From Citrobacter koseri ATCC BAA-895 (GTDB taxonomy: Bacteria; Pseudomonadota; Gammaproteobacteria; Enterobacterales; Enterobacteriaceae), in assembly GCF_000018045.1 (NCBI RefSeq), contig NC_009792.1, positions 2,914,001-2,978,000 on the forward strand: a stretch of DNA of 64,000 nt, read 5' to 3'. Below, piece by piece: positions 20,354 to 28,541 of this stretch (position 1 is its first letter; each line of letters begins with the position of its first letter). Under the pieces are notes generated by a model. It was not told where the DNA came from. It saw only the letters and a program-made list of their open reading frames with translations, and did no database searches. Both the position numbers and the translations under genes were made by a program.

Positions 20354-21169
20354 ATGGCGTTCAAATTTAAAACCTTTGCGGCAGTGGGAGCCCTGATTGG
20401 TTCTCTGGCACTTGTGGGTTGCGGCCAGGATGAAAAAGATCCGAACCACATCAAAGTGGGCGTGATTGTCGGCGCTGAACAGCAGGTTGCGGAAGTCGCG
20501 CAAAAAGTAGCGAAAGAAAAATACGGTCTGGATGTTGAGCTGGTGACGTTCAACGACTACGTATTACCGAACGAAGCGTTAAGCAAAGGCGATATCGACG
20601 CGAACGCTTTCCAGCACAAGCCGTACCTGGATCAGCAAATCAAAGATCGCGGTTACAAGCTGGTTGCCGTTGGCAATACCTTTGTTTATCCGATTGCCGG
20701 TTATTCCAAAAAAATCAAATCACTTGATGAGCTACAGGATGGTTCTCAGGTAGCCGTACCAAACGATCCGACTAACCTTGGTCGTTCACTGCTGCTGTTG
20801 CAGAAAGTAGGATTAATCAAACTGAAAGATGGCGTTGGCCTGCTGCCGACCGTTCTGGACGTGACCGAAAACCCGAAGAACCTGAAAATTGTTGAGCTGG
20901 AAGCACCGCAACTGCCGCGCTCTCTGGACGATGCGCAAATTGCCCTGGCCGTGATTAACACCACTTACGCCAGCCAGATTGACCTGACGCCGGCAAAAGA
21001 CGGTATCTTCGTGGAAGATAAAGATTCCCCGTACGTTAACCTGATCGTAACGCGTGAAGACAATAAAGACGCAGAGAACGTGAAGAAATTCGTTCAGGCT
21101 TATCAGTCTGACGAAGTCTACGAAGCCGCGAATAAAGTCTTCAACGGCGGTGCTGTTAAAGGCTGGTAA
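20354..21169 (+). CDS. metQ: Methionine-binding lipoprotein
   Basis: Substrate-binding component of MetNIQ, NlpA family. The lipobox LVGC places the lipidated Cys at residue 23 after a short signal peptide; 271 residues. AAGGAAATAAGC precedes the ATG. It lies 39 bases after metI and is closed by a hairpin terminator. Confidence 0.97.
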   Translation: MAFKFKTFAAVGALIGSLALVGCGQDEKDPNHIKVGVIVGAEQQVAEVAQKVAKEKYGLDVELVTFNDYVLPNEALSKGDIDANAFQHKPYLDQQIKDRGYKLVAVGNTFVYPIAGYSKKIKSLDELQDGSQVAVPNDPTNLGRSLLLLQKVGLIKLKDGVGLLPTVLDVTENPKNLKIVELEAPQLPRSLDDAQIALAVINTTYASQIDLTPAKDGIFVEDKDSPYVNLIVTREDNKDAENVKKFVQAYQSDEVYEAANKVFNGGAVKGW

Positions 21170-21206
21170 TTTTTAGGCGGTTTCCACAATCTGTAATATC
21201 ATTCAG

Positions 21207-21233
21207 GACGGGCGCTTGCCCGTCTTGTCATTT
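21207..21233 (+). terminator. Terminator of metNIQ
   Basis: Stem GACGGGC-GCTT-GCCCGTC followed by a T-rich tail TTGTCATTT, 37 bases after metQ. Confidence 0.8.
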
Positions 21234-21287
21234 ATGCAAGCTCCTGATTCAATATCTGACGATTAGATCATTCATTGAGGAAATATT

Positions 21288-21692
21288 ATGCGTGCTTTAC
21301 CGATCTGTTTATTGGCACTCATGCTGGGCGGTTGTTCCATGCTAAGCAGATCCCCTGTTGAACCCGTTCAAAGCACCGCAACCCCGCCAAAAGCGGAGTC
21401 GGAAAAACCGAAAGCGCCGCGTGCCGCACCGGTCCGAATTTACACCAACGCCGAAGAGTTAGTGGGTAAACCGTTCCGCGATCTTGGCGAAGTCAGCGGT
21501 GACTCCTGCCAGGCATCTAATCAGGATTCCCCGCCGAGCATCCCGACGGCACGTAAACGCATGCAGATTAACGCCTCTAAAATGAAGGCGAATGCTGTAC
21601 TGCTGCACAGCTGCGAAGTCACCAGTGGAACGCCAGGCTGCTACCGTCAGGCTGTTTGCATCGGTTCCGCCCTTAACATCTCGGCTAAATGA
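21288..21692 (+). CDS. rcsF: Outer membrane lipoprotein RcsF, sensor of the Rcs system
   Basis: Signals LPS and envelope damage to IgaA and hence the Rcs phosphorelay, and is threaded through outer membrane barrels by BamA. The lipobox LGGC gives Cys16. A Pro/Lys-rich linker (about 22-50) follows, then the folded domain with four disulfide cysteines (74, 109, 118, 124), the same positions as in E. coli. 134 residues. Its stop overlaps the trmO start (ATGA). Confidence 0.97.
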   Translation: MRALPICLLALMLGGCSMLSRSPVEPVQSTATPPKAESEKPKAPRAAPVRIYTNAEELVGKPFRDLGEVSGDSCQASNQDSPPSIPTARKRMQINASKMKANAVLLHSCEVTSGTPGCYRQAVCIGSALNISAK

Positions 21693-22396
21693 GCAGTTTT
21701 CAGTTCGAGCAAATAGGCGTTATTCGCTCCCCCTATAAAGAAAAGTTCGCCGTCCCGCGCCAGCCTGGTCTGGTAAAAAGCGCCGACGGCGAACTGCATC
21801 TTGTTGCGCCCTATAATCAGGCCGATGCCGTTCGCGGTCTGGAAGCGTTCAGCCATTTGTGGGTAATCTTCGTCTTTCATCAGACGATGGCTGGCGGATG
21901 GCGCCCGACGGTTCGCCCTCCCCGTCTCGGCGGCAATGCCCGGATGGGCGTCTTCGCGACCCGCTCCACCTTTCGCCCTAACCCTGTCGGCATGTCGCTG
22001 GTTGAGTTGAAAGAGATTGTCTGTCAGAAAGAGAAAGTCATCCTGAAGCTGGGCAGCCTGGATCTGGTTGATGGTACGCCGGTTATTGATATCAAACCCT
22101 ACCTGCCGTTTGCCGAGTCATTACCGGGCGCAACGGCCAGCTACGCGCAACAGGCGCCTGTGGCAGAGATGCACGTCAGCTTCACGGCCGACATTGACCA
22201 ACAGCTTTCACGGCTTGAACAACGTTACCCGCAACTGAAAACATTTATCGGCGAAGTGCTGGCGCAAGATCCGCGTCCTGCCTATCGTAAAGGTGAAGAG
22301 ACCGGTAAAACGTACGCCGTCTGGCTGCACGATTTCAACGTGCGCTGGCGCGTCACCGAAGAGGGTTTTGAAGTCTTTGCGCTGGAACCCCGCTAA
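21689..22396 (+). CDS. trmO: tRNA-Thr (m6t6A37) methyltransferase TrmO
   Basis: SAM-dependent enzyme (TsaA/YaeB family) that N6-methylates t6A37 of tRNA-Thr(GGU). 235 residues. The conserved N-terminal beta barrel region FEQIGVIRSPYKEKF and the segment RSTFRPNPVGMS, which is typical of the family, are present. It overlaps rcsF by 4 bases, suggesting coupled translation, and is followed by proS on the same strand. Confidence 0.95.
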   Translation: MSSFQFEQIGVIRSPYKEKFAVPRQPGLVKSADGELHLVAPYNQADAVRGLEAFSHLWVIFVFHQTMAGGWRPTVRPPRLGGNARMGVFATRSTFRPNPVGMSLVELKEIVCQKEKVILKLGSLDLVDGTPVIDIKPYLPFAESLPGATASYAQQAPVAEMHVSFTADIDQQLSRLEQRYPQLKTFIGEVLAQDPRPAYRKGEETGKTYAVWLHDFNVRWRVTEEGFEVFALEPR

Positions 22397-22506
22397 TTTC
22401 ACGCCCTTCTCTTTTGACATCCCTTTCTCGCTGGTAAACTAAATCACTTTTTTTGTGTCAGGCTCGCGTTGAGCCTGTTCGATCGTCCAACTGGAACCGT
22501 AACAAC

Positions 22507-24225
22507 ATGCGTACTAGCCAATATCTGCTCTCCACTCTGAAGGAGACACCTGCCGACGCCGAGGTTATCAGCCATCAGCTGATGCTGCGCGCCGGGATGA
22601 TCCGCAAGCTCGCCTCCGGGTTATATACCTGGCTGCCGACTGGCCTGCGCGTCCTGAAAAAAGTCGAAAACATCGTGCGTGAAGAGATGAATAACGCCGG
22701 TGCCATCGAGGTGTCAATGCCAGTGGTTCAGCCTGCTGACCTGTGGCAAGAGAGTGGTCGTTGGGAACAGTACGGCCCGGAACTGCTGCGTTTTGTTGAC
22801 CGTGGCGAGCGTCCGTTCGTACTCGGCCCGACTCACGAAGAAGTTATCACCGACCTGATTCGTAACGAACTCAGCTCTTACAAACAGCTGCCGCTGAACT
22901 TCTTCCAGATCCAGACCAAATTCCGTGACGAAGTACGTCCGCGTTTCGGCGTAATGCGTTCCCGCGAGTTCCTGATGAAAGACGCCTACTCTTTCCATAC
23001 CTCTCAGGAATCGCTACAGGAAACTTACGACGCGATGTATGCCGCTTACAGCAAAATCTTCAGCCGTATGGGCCTGGATTTCCGCGCGGTACAGGCAGAC
23101 ACGGGGTCTATCGGCGGTAACGCATCCCACGAGTTCCAGGTACTGGCGCAAAGCGGTGAAGATGATGTGATCTTCTCTGATTCTTCTGACTACGCGGCTA
23201 ACATTGAGTTCGCCGAAGCCGTTGCGCCGAAAGCGCCGCGCGCGGCTGCCAGCCAGGAGATGACGCTGGTTGATACGCCAAACGCGAAAACCATCGCGGA
23301 GCTGGTTGAGCAGTTCAATCTGCCGATTGAGAAAACCGTCAAAACGCTGCTGGTGAAAGCGGTTGAAGGAAGCAGCTACCCGCTGGTTGCTCTGCTGGTA
23401 CGTGGCGATCACGAACTGAACGAAGTGAAAGCGGAAAAACTGCCGCAGGTTGCCAGCCCGCTGACCTTCGCCACAGAAGAAGAGATTCGTGCGCTGGTGA
23501 AAGCCGGCCCGGGTTCTCTCGGCCCGGTGAATATGCCGGTTCCGGTGGTGATCGACCGTACCGTTGCAGTAATGAGCGATTTCGCGGCAGGCGCCAACAT
23601 CGACGGTAAGCACTACTTCGGCATCAACTGGGATCGCGATGTCGCGACGCCAGAAGTCGCCGATATCCGTAACGTCGTGGCAGGCGATCCAAGCCCGGAC
23701 GGCCAGGGCACGCTGCTGATTAAACGCGGCATCGAAGTGGGTCATATCTTCCAGCTGGGCACCAAGTATTCCGAAGCGCTGAAAGCCTCCGTACAGGGTG
23801 AAGATGGTCGTAACCAGATCCTGACGATGGGTTGCTACGGTATCGGGGTAACGCGCGTGGTGGCGGCGGCGATTGAGCAGAACTACGACGAACGCGGTAT
23901 TGTATGGCCTGACGCCATTGCGCCATTCCAGGTTGCCATTCTGCCGATGAACATGCACAAGTCCTTCCGGGTGCAGGAACTGGCGGAAAAACTGTACGGT
24001 GAACTGCGCGCACAAGGCATCGAAGTGCTGATGGATGACCGTAAAGAGCGTCCTGGCGTCATGTTCGCGGATATGGAACTGATCGGCATCCCGCACACTA
24101 TCGTGCTGGGCGACCGTAACCTGGACAACGACGATATTGAATACAAATACCGTCGTAACGGCGAGAAGCAGTTGATTAAAACTGGCGAGATCGTCGATTT
24201 CCTGGTGAAAGCCATCAAAGGCTAA
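22507..24225 (+). CDS. proS: Prolyl-tRNA synthetase
   Basis: Class II aminoacyl-tRNA synthetase that charges tRNA-Pro. The ATG at 22507 (MRTSQYLLSTLKE) gives 572 residues as in E. coli; an upstream in-frame TTG at 22453 is not used by homologues. Motif 2 is around FRDEVRPRFGVMRSREFLMKDAY, then the insertion domain that edits mischarged Ala-tRNA (about 225-405), motif 3 GCYGIGVTR and the C-terminal anticodon-binding domain. It ends at a strong bidirectional terminator. Confidence 0.98.
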   Translation: MRTSQYLLSTLKETPADAEVISHQLMLRAGMIRKLASGLYTWLPTGLRVLKKVENIVREEMNNAGAIEVSMPVVQPADLWQESGRWEQYGPELLRFVDRGERPFVLGPTHEEVITDLIRNELSSYKQLPLNFFQIQTKFRDEVRPRFGVMRSREFLMKDAYSFHTSQESLQETYDAMYAAYSKIFSRMGLDFRAVQADTGSIGGNASHEFQVLAQSGEDDVIFSDSSDYAANIEFAEAVAPKAPRAAASQEMTLVDTPNAKTIAELVEQFNLPIEKTVKTLLVKAVEGSSYPLVALLVRGDHELNEVKAEKLPQVASPLTFATEEEIRALVKAGPGSLGPVNMPVPVVIDRTVAVMSDFAAGANIDGKHYFGINWDRDVATPEVADIRNVVAGDPSPDGQGTLLIKRGIEVGHIFQLGTKYSEALKASVQGEDGRNQILTMGCYGIGVTRVVAAAIEQNYDERGIVWPDAIAPFQVAILPMNMHKSFRVQELAEKLYGELRAQGIEVLMDDRKERPGVMFADMELIGIPHTIVLGDRNLDNDDIEYKYRRNGEKQLIKTGEIVDFLVKAIKG

Positions 24226-24230
24226 ACAAA

Positions 24231-24256
24231 AAAACCCCGCTGATGCGGGGTTTTTT
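24231..24256. terminator. Bidirectional terminator between proS and nlpE
   Basis: AAAACCCCGC-TGAT-GCGGGGTTTTTT is a symmetrical stem with A and T runs on both sides, serving the convergent proS and nlpE genes. Confidence 0.93.
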
Positions 24257-24283
24257 AATGTCCAGACGGGGTCGATACCGCAA

Positions 24284-24988
24284 TTACTTGCTGGAACAAT
24301 CCTGTCCAGGAACGAATTTAATCTCTTTATCGGCCACCAGCGTTTTTACCTGCGCGCCCGTATCCGGGTTGGCTTCCTGCGTAAAGTGGCCTTCCACCGT
24401 TAATAATACCGGTTTTTCCGCAGCGCCTCGTGCCGCCAGATAATCACGTTCCAGCTGAGCATTGTTCGCCACCGGCATGCGTTTCCCGGTAGCGCAATCG
24501 GTAAAGGTCGCCGCATCCGCCATATAGAAATACATGCCGCGCACCGGCATTGGCGTTACGGGCAAACTGGCAGACACCGACTCAAGCGTGTAATTAAACT
24601 GCGACTCAATCGGATTACCTTCACGATCAAGCATTTCCAGAGCGTCGCCTTTCGCACGATAGTAAGACTTCTCGCCTTTGCTGTCGGTCAATACCAGTTT
24701 ATCGGCTGTACGCGCCCAGGTGCCATACGAGGCAAACGAAGAGGGTTCTTCACGAACGCCCTGATAACGTTCATTCATCACCCATGTTCCATCTTTTTCC
24801 AGGAACAAAGAGGTTTCGATCCCTTCACAGTCTGCGCAAGGCAATACGCCACGCCAGCTTTGCTGCATCGGTTTTAATTCTGCCGTCTGCGTCGGCTGTA
24901 GCGCCTCCACTTCAGTACGATTATTACATCCGATCAAGGCAAAGAGCGTACATGCTGCCGCTACTGACAATATCGCTGTTTTCACCAT
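24284..24988 (-). CDS. nlpE: Envelope stress lipoprotein NlpE (CutF)
   Basis: Outer membrane lipoprotein that activates the Cpx response on surface contact or lipoprotein mislocalisation. The lipobox LIGC gives Cys21, and a CXXC redox-type motif follows at Cys51/Cys54 (PCADCEG). The N-terminal barrel domain (SFASYGTWARTADKL) and a C-terminal OB-like domain ending in DCSSK are present; 234 residues. The C terminus diverges from E. coli. E. coli yaeF, between nlpE and proS, is absent. Confidence 0.96.
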   Translation of the reverse strand: MVKTAILSVAAACTLFALIGCNNRTEVEALQPTQTAELKPMQQSWRGVLPCADCEGIETSLFLEKDGTWVMNERYQGVREEPSSFASYGTWARTADKLVLTDSKGEKSYYRAKGDALEMLDREGNPIESQFNYTLESVSASLPVTPMPVRGMYFYMADAATFTDCATGKRMPVANNAQLERDYLAARGAAEKPVLLTVEGHFTQEANPDTGAQVKTLVADKEIKFVPGQDCSSK

Positions 24989-25018
24989 AAATTCCTTATG
25001 AAATGTTATCCCCGCTCG

Positions 25019-25441
25019 TCACTCCTGAGGACGACGAACTCTACCGCGAAGCGCCTTCACTGTGGATTTTTGTGCCTTCGATGACAACCTGCGTTCTTTC
25101 GACGCGCGCGTAGGGCGGGTTGCCCGTCGGCTTTTTTGCACTGCGGTTAATTCTTTGATGACTGCCACCAGCCGGGCGATAGCCGCCTCCCGGTTGAGCT
25201 CCTGGCTGCGATACTCCTGCGCCTTGATAATAATGACGCCATCGCTGCTAATAAGATGATGGCTGGCAGCCAACAAACGTTCCTTATAATACTCTGGCAG
25301 GCCAGAGGCCCGAATGTCAAAGCGCAAATGGATAGCCGTTGAGGTCTTATTAACGTGCTGTCCACCCGCTCCCTGCGCACGAATGGCTGTGATTTCCAGC
25401 TCATTGTCGGGAATCGAGACATTTCGGGAGATGACAATCAT
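25019..25441 (-). CDS. arfB: Alternative stalled-ribosome rescue factor ArfB
   Basis: Peptidyl-tRNA hydrolase that rescues ribosomes stalled on non-stop mRNAs. The catalytic GGQ motif is at residues 26-28 (AQGAGGQHVNK), and a basic C-terminal tail that probes the empty mRNA channel is present (RRATRPTRASKERR, SKAQKSTVKALRG). The ATG at 25441 gives 140 residues as in E. coli. It overlaps the yaeQ stop (ATGA), so translation is likely coupled. Confidence 0.96.
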   Translation of the reverse strand: MIVISRNVSIPDNELEITAIRAQGAGGQHVNKTSTAIHLRFDIRASGLPEYYKERLLAASHHLISSDGVIIIKAQEYRSQELNREAAIARLVAVIKELTAVQKSRRATRPTRASKERRLSSKAQKSTVKALRGRVRRPQE

Positions 25442-25983
25442 GAAGGCTGTTGCCATGCAGCCAGATGAATTTCCAGATTATTCTGAGAATCCGACAGCCA
25501 GATGGCGCCATCCTGAATCGTTGCCTGCAACGTCATGGTTCGGCCGGCAAAATCACTCAGTTTCGCCAGTTGCTCATCATCCAGATACCACACGGACAGG
25601 TTAGCGTACTGCGCGCATTTACTCTGGTTCTGCTGCCACCAGATTTGCGCGGCACGACTATTATAGGCAAACAGCGCAACCTCCGCAGCCTGGGTACAGG
25701 CTTTCTTAATGCGGCGCTCATCCGGCAGCCCCAGCTCAACCCATAAATCAATCCCCAGATGGTCGTTACGCAGCCATGCCTCAGGCTCATCTTCTGCGCT
25801 CAGACCACGCGTGAACTGTAGGCGCTCATCGGCATATTTAATCCAGGCCAGAAGGCGCAGCATCATGCGCTCCTGCGTTTCAGAAGGGTGACGCGCCAGC
25901 GTCAATGCCGCGTCAAGAAACTGGTTGCGGTCAAGATCCGCCACATTGACTACGGCTTTATAAATCGTCGCTTTAAGCGCCAT
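25438..25983 (-). CDS. yaeQ: Conserved protein YaeQ
   Basis: A 181-residue cytoplasmic protein of the YaeQ family, whose fold is reported to resemble PD-(D/E)XK nucleases; its molecular role is unsettled, though E. coli and Salmonella homologues were once linked to suppression of rfaH loss. No signal or membrane segment. AGGAG precedes the ATG. It is the first gene of the yaeQ-arfB-nlpE run on the minus strand. Confidence 0.93.
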   Translation of the reverse strand: MALKATIYKAVVNVADLDRNQFLDAALTLARHPSETQERMMLRLLAWIKYADERLQFTRGLSAEDEPEAWLRNDHLGIDLWVELGLPDERRIKKACTQAAEVALFAYNSRAAQIWWQQNQSKCAQYANLSVWYLDDEQLAKLSDFAGRTMTLQATIQDGAIWLSDSQNNLEIHLAAWQQPS

Positions 25984-26182
25984 GAGAGAACTCCTTTCGA
26001 ATCAGGGACACATTGTAGCGAAATCTGCGTCAAAAGGCTGTTAACGGATGTCGTATACCTGCGCCGTCAACCTGCTGATATTGCCTGGATGGGTATGTTA
26101 TAGTCACCTTGCTAAACAGAGTTTATCTTCGTAGGCTTAGACTTGCATCCACGGTTAAGTCAGAGTGCTGACAGGAGGGCAT

Positions 26183-26383
26183 GTGGAAAAATATTGTGAG
26201 TTAATACGCAAGCGGTATGCGGAAATCGCCAGCGGAGACTTAGGGTATGTCCCGGATGCGCTGGGTTGTGTATTGAAAGTGCTTAATGAAGTGGCAGCAG
26301 ACGATGCCCTTTCAGAGTCGGTCAGGGAAAAGGCGGCATATGCTGCCGCGAACTTACTGGTGAGCGATTATGTCAATGAATGA
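26183..26383 (+). CDS. yaeP: Small conserved protein YaeP (66 aa)
   Basis: UPF0253 family protein with no known function, found just upstream of rof. The start is GTG at 26183, with AGGAGG 4 bases upstream, and gives 66 residues as in E. coli. A second GTG at 26165 would add six residues but has no ribosome binding site. Its last codons overlap the first codons of rof, so the two are coupled. Confidence 0.92.
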
Positions 26384-26630
26384 AACGTATCAACCCATCA
26401 ACTGCGATGATTACGATAATCTTGAGCTCGCCTGCCAGCATCATCTGTTACTGACGCTGGAACTTAAGGATGGAGAAGTTTTACAGGCGAAAGCCAACGA
26501 TCTGGTGTCGCGCAAAAACGTGGAATATCTGATCGCGGATGTCGCCGGTGAAACACGCGAGCTGCGTCTGGACAAAATTACCAGCTTCAGTCATCCACAA
26601 ATCGGTACTGTAATCGTCAGCGAATCCTGA
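26370..26630 (+). CDS. rof: Rho-binding antiterminator Rof
   Basis: Inhibits transcription terminator Rho by binding its primary RNA-binding domain and so protects transcripts under stress. An 86-residue Sm-like fold protein with the acidic stretch [20 protein letters not shown] at 26370 and ATG at 26376 are both in frame; the second gives the 84 residues of the E. coli protein. It overlaps the end of yaeP by 14 bases (or 8). Confidence 0.94.
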
Positions 26631-26639
26631 TTCTTTTGT

Positions 26640-26722
26640 TGCCGGATGGCGGTGCAAGCACCTTATCCGGCCTACTTTCCATGCGATACGTAGGCCTGAT
26701 AAGCGCAGCGCCATCAGGCATT
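26640..26722. repeat. BIME: two REP units between rof and tilS
   Basis: GCCGGATGGCGGTGCAAGCA...TTATCCGGCCTAC and GTAGGCCTGATAAGCGCAGC-GCCATCAGGC face each other between two convergent genes. The second unit overlaps the last codons of tilS. Confidence 0.85.
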
Positions 26723-28036
26723 ACGCGATGACGACGTCTCTTCCTTCCATTCCAGCCTGACGCCTGCTCTCTCCTCCGCCAGACCATCACAGGTAACAAA
26801 AATACCTGCGGCAGCAATCAACGTCTCGCCATAAAACAGCAGCGGCGTGGTATCCCGCCGCCAGGGCGGTACGCCCAGCTCCTGCCAGATTTTCTTTAGC
26901 TTACGCCCGCCATTGCGCCCGATAATATGCAGTAACCCAGATGCCTTAAAGCGTATGCTAACCGGCTCGTCGGCACGCGGCATGCGCAGGTCGTCTCCTG
27001 GAACGAGCCGCACCGTCCCAAGTCCAACGGGCAGCGATAACGGTGTTTGCCACGATGACCACGGGATCACCGTCGCGCTTTGGCCGGTAACGGATTTTAT
27101 CCACCATAGCTGTGACTGATAACGGCGAATGTCGTACTCGCCAAAGCGCAAACAGGGAGCGGCGTCCTCACGCGCCAGCGCCACCTCCTGCCAGATACGT
27201 TCCAGCCCGTCTCGGGAAGGCATCGGCGCATGCTTCGCGGCCAGCCAGCGGCGCAATAGCGCAGCACGTCGCGGGCCGCTCATCGCCATTAACGGCGCTA
27301 ACTGCAATGCTCCATCAGCGGTGATACAGCCCGCTAAATCCTCTGCCAGAAGCTCATCCAGCAGGCGCTCCTGTTCTGCGCAAAGCGCGGCGCTACGGGC
27401 AGTCGCTTCAGCAAAATGCGGCCAGCGTTGTTGCAGCAGCGGTAGCACCCTAAGGCGCAGGAAATTACGATCGTAGACATCATCCTGATTGCTTTCATCC
27501 TCAATCCAGCGCAGCGCATAGCGTTTTGCCCACTGCTCCAGCGCCGCACGGGTTTCCCCAAGTAACGGGCGGATCAGCTGCGTTCCGGCAAACGACGAGC
27601 GTTCCCCCATAGCGGACAATCCCGCCGGGCCGCTGCCACGCTTCAACGCCAGCAGAAACGTTTCACATTGATCGTCAAGATGCTGGGCCGTGACCAGGAC
27701 TTCACCGGGATGCAGCGCCTGCGCAAAGGCCGCGTATCGCGCCTGGCGCGCCTGAGCCTCAATCCCCAACCCCTCATCCTGAAGCTGCACTCGTCGGACA
27801 ACCAGCGGCACCTGCCACTGCTGGCACACAGCCTCGCAATGCGTCACCCAACTATCGGCATGGGAGCTTAACCCATGATGAATATGGATGGCGCGCAGCG
27901 TGACATCAGGCTGCTGTTCTCGCCATTGCACCAGTTGATGCAGCAGTACGGTAGAATCCAGCCCGCCGCTAAAGGCCACCAGAATCTGGCGGTATGGCAG
28001 GAGTGACGCGTTCAGGGTGAGTGTTGTCATGATCAT
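26714..28036 (-). CDS. tilS: tRNA(Ile)-lysidine synthase
   Basis: Converts C34 of tRNA-Ile(CAU) to lysidine, which changes decoding from AUG to AUA; essential. The PP-loop SGGLDST lies near residue 25, and the conserved sequence AQHLDDQCETFLL, the C-terminal tRNA-binding domains and GRNGGRKLKKIWQELGVPPW follow. Two ATGs two codons apart (28036 and 28030) are possible starts. The C-terminal 15 residues diverge from E. coli. Confidence 0.96.
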   Translation of the reverse strand: MIMTTLTLNASLLPYRQILVAFSGGLDSTVLLHQLVQWREQQPDVTLRAIHIHHGLSSHADSWVTHCEAVCQQWQVPLVVRRVQLQDEGLGIEAQARQARYAAFAQALHPGEVLVTAQHLDDQCETFLLALKRGSGPAGLSAMGERSSFAGTQLIRPLLGETRAALEQWAKRYALRWIEDESNQDDVYDRNFLRLRVLPLLQQRWPHFAEATARSAALCAEQERLLDELLAEDLAGCITADGALQLAPLMAMSGPRRAALLRRWLAAKHAPMPSRDGLERIWQEVALAREDAAPCLRFGEYDIRRYQSQLWWIKSVTGQSATVIPWSSWQTPLSLPVGLGTVRLVPGDDLRMPRADEPVSIRFKASGLLHIIGRNGGRKLKKIWQELGVPPWRRDTTPLLFYGETLIAAAGIFVTCDGLAEERAGVRLEWKEETSSSRNA

Positions 28037-28092
28037 TGCTTAACTGTGGCACTGCCCGGCACGTTACCGGGCAGAAACCGTGATGACAAGCT

Positions 28093-28482
28093 TTACTGCT
28101 CATACAGTTCGAGCGGCAGTCCGTCTGGATCGTTGAAAAAGGTAAAACGTTTATTCGTAAACGGGTCAACGCGAACCGGCTCGCATTTAACGTTGTTCGC
28201 CTCCAGATGCGCTACCGCTTTGTCTACGTCTTCCACGCTGAACGCCAGATGCCGCAGACCGCAGGCCTCCGGTCGGCTCGGTCGCGCAGGCGGGAAGGGA
28301 AAAGAAAAAAGCTCAATCACATATTGCCCGTTTAACGCCAGGTCGCCTTTCCAGGAATCACGTTCTTCCCGGTACGCTTCACTCAACAGCGTGAAGCCCA
28401 GTACGTCACAATAAAACGTTTTGCTCGCCGCATAATCCGTCGCAATAATCGCAATATGGTGAACCTGTTTTAATCCCAGCAT
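28093..28482 (-). CDS. yaeR: VOC-family metalloprotein YaeR
   Basis: A 129-residue glyoxalase/bleomycin-resistance-fold protein with two beta-alpha-beta-beta-beta halves. Putative metal ligands are His in VHHIAIIA, His in RHLAF and Glu in LPLELYEQ. The substrate is unknown, and it should not be assumed to be glyoxalase I. It lies between ldcC and tilS on the same strand, a conserved order. Confidence 0.9.
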   Translation of the reverse strand: MLGLKQVHHIAIIATDYAASKTFYCDVLGFTLLSEAYREERDSWKGDLALNGQYVIELFSFPFPPARPSRPEACGLRHLAFSVEDVDKAVAHLEANNVKCEPVRVDPFTNKRFTFFNDPDGLPLELYEQ

Positions 28483-28541
28483 AGCGTCTCCTTAATGTGT
28501 TATCAGCACGTTACCCGCCTTGCCGTCGCGAGGGCAAGCCA

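Noticed and set aside
23014..24096. A 360-codon frame opposite proS
   Set aside because: Shadow of proS in another frame with no ribosome site or recognisable domain.
25600..26182. Second gene between yaeQ and yaeP (frame at 25888-26103)
   Set aside because: It mostly overlaps yaeQ antisense and lacks a ribosome site; the remaining bases look like the divergent promoter region.
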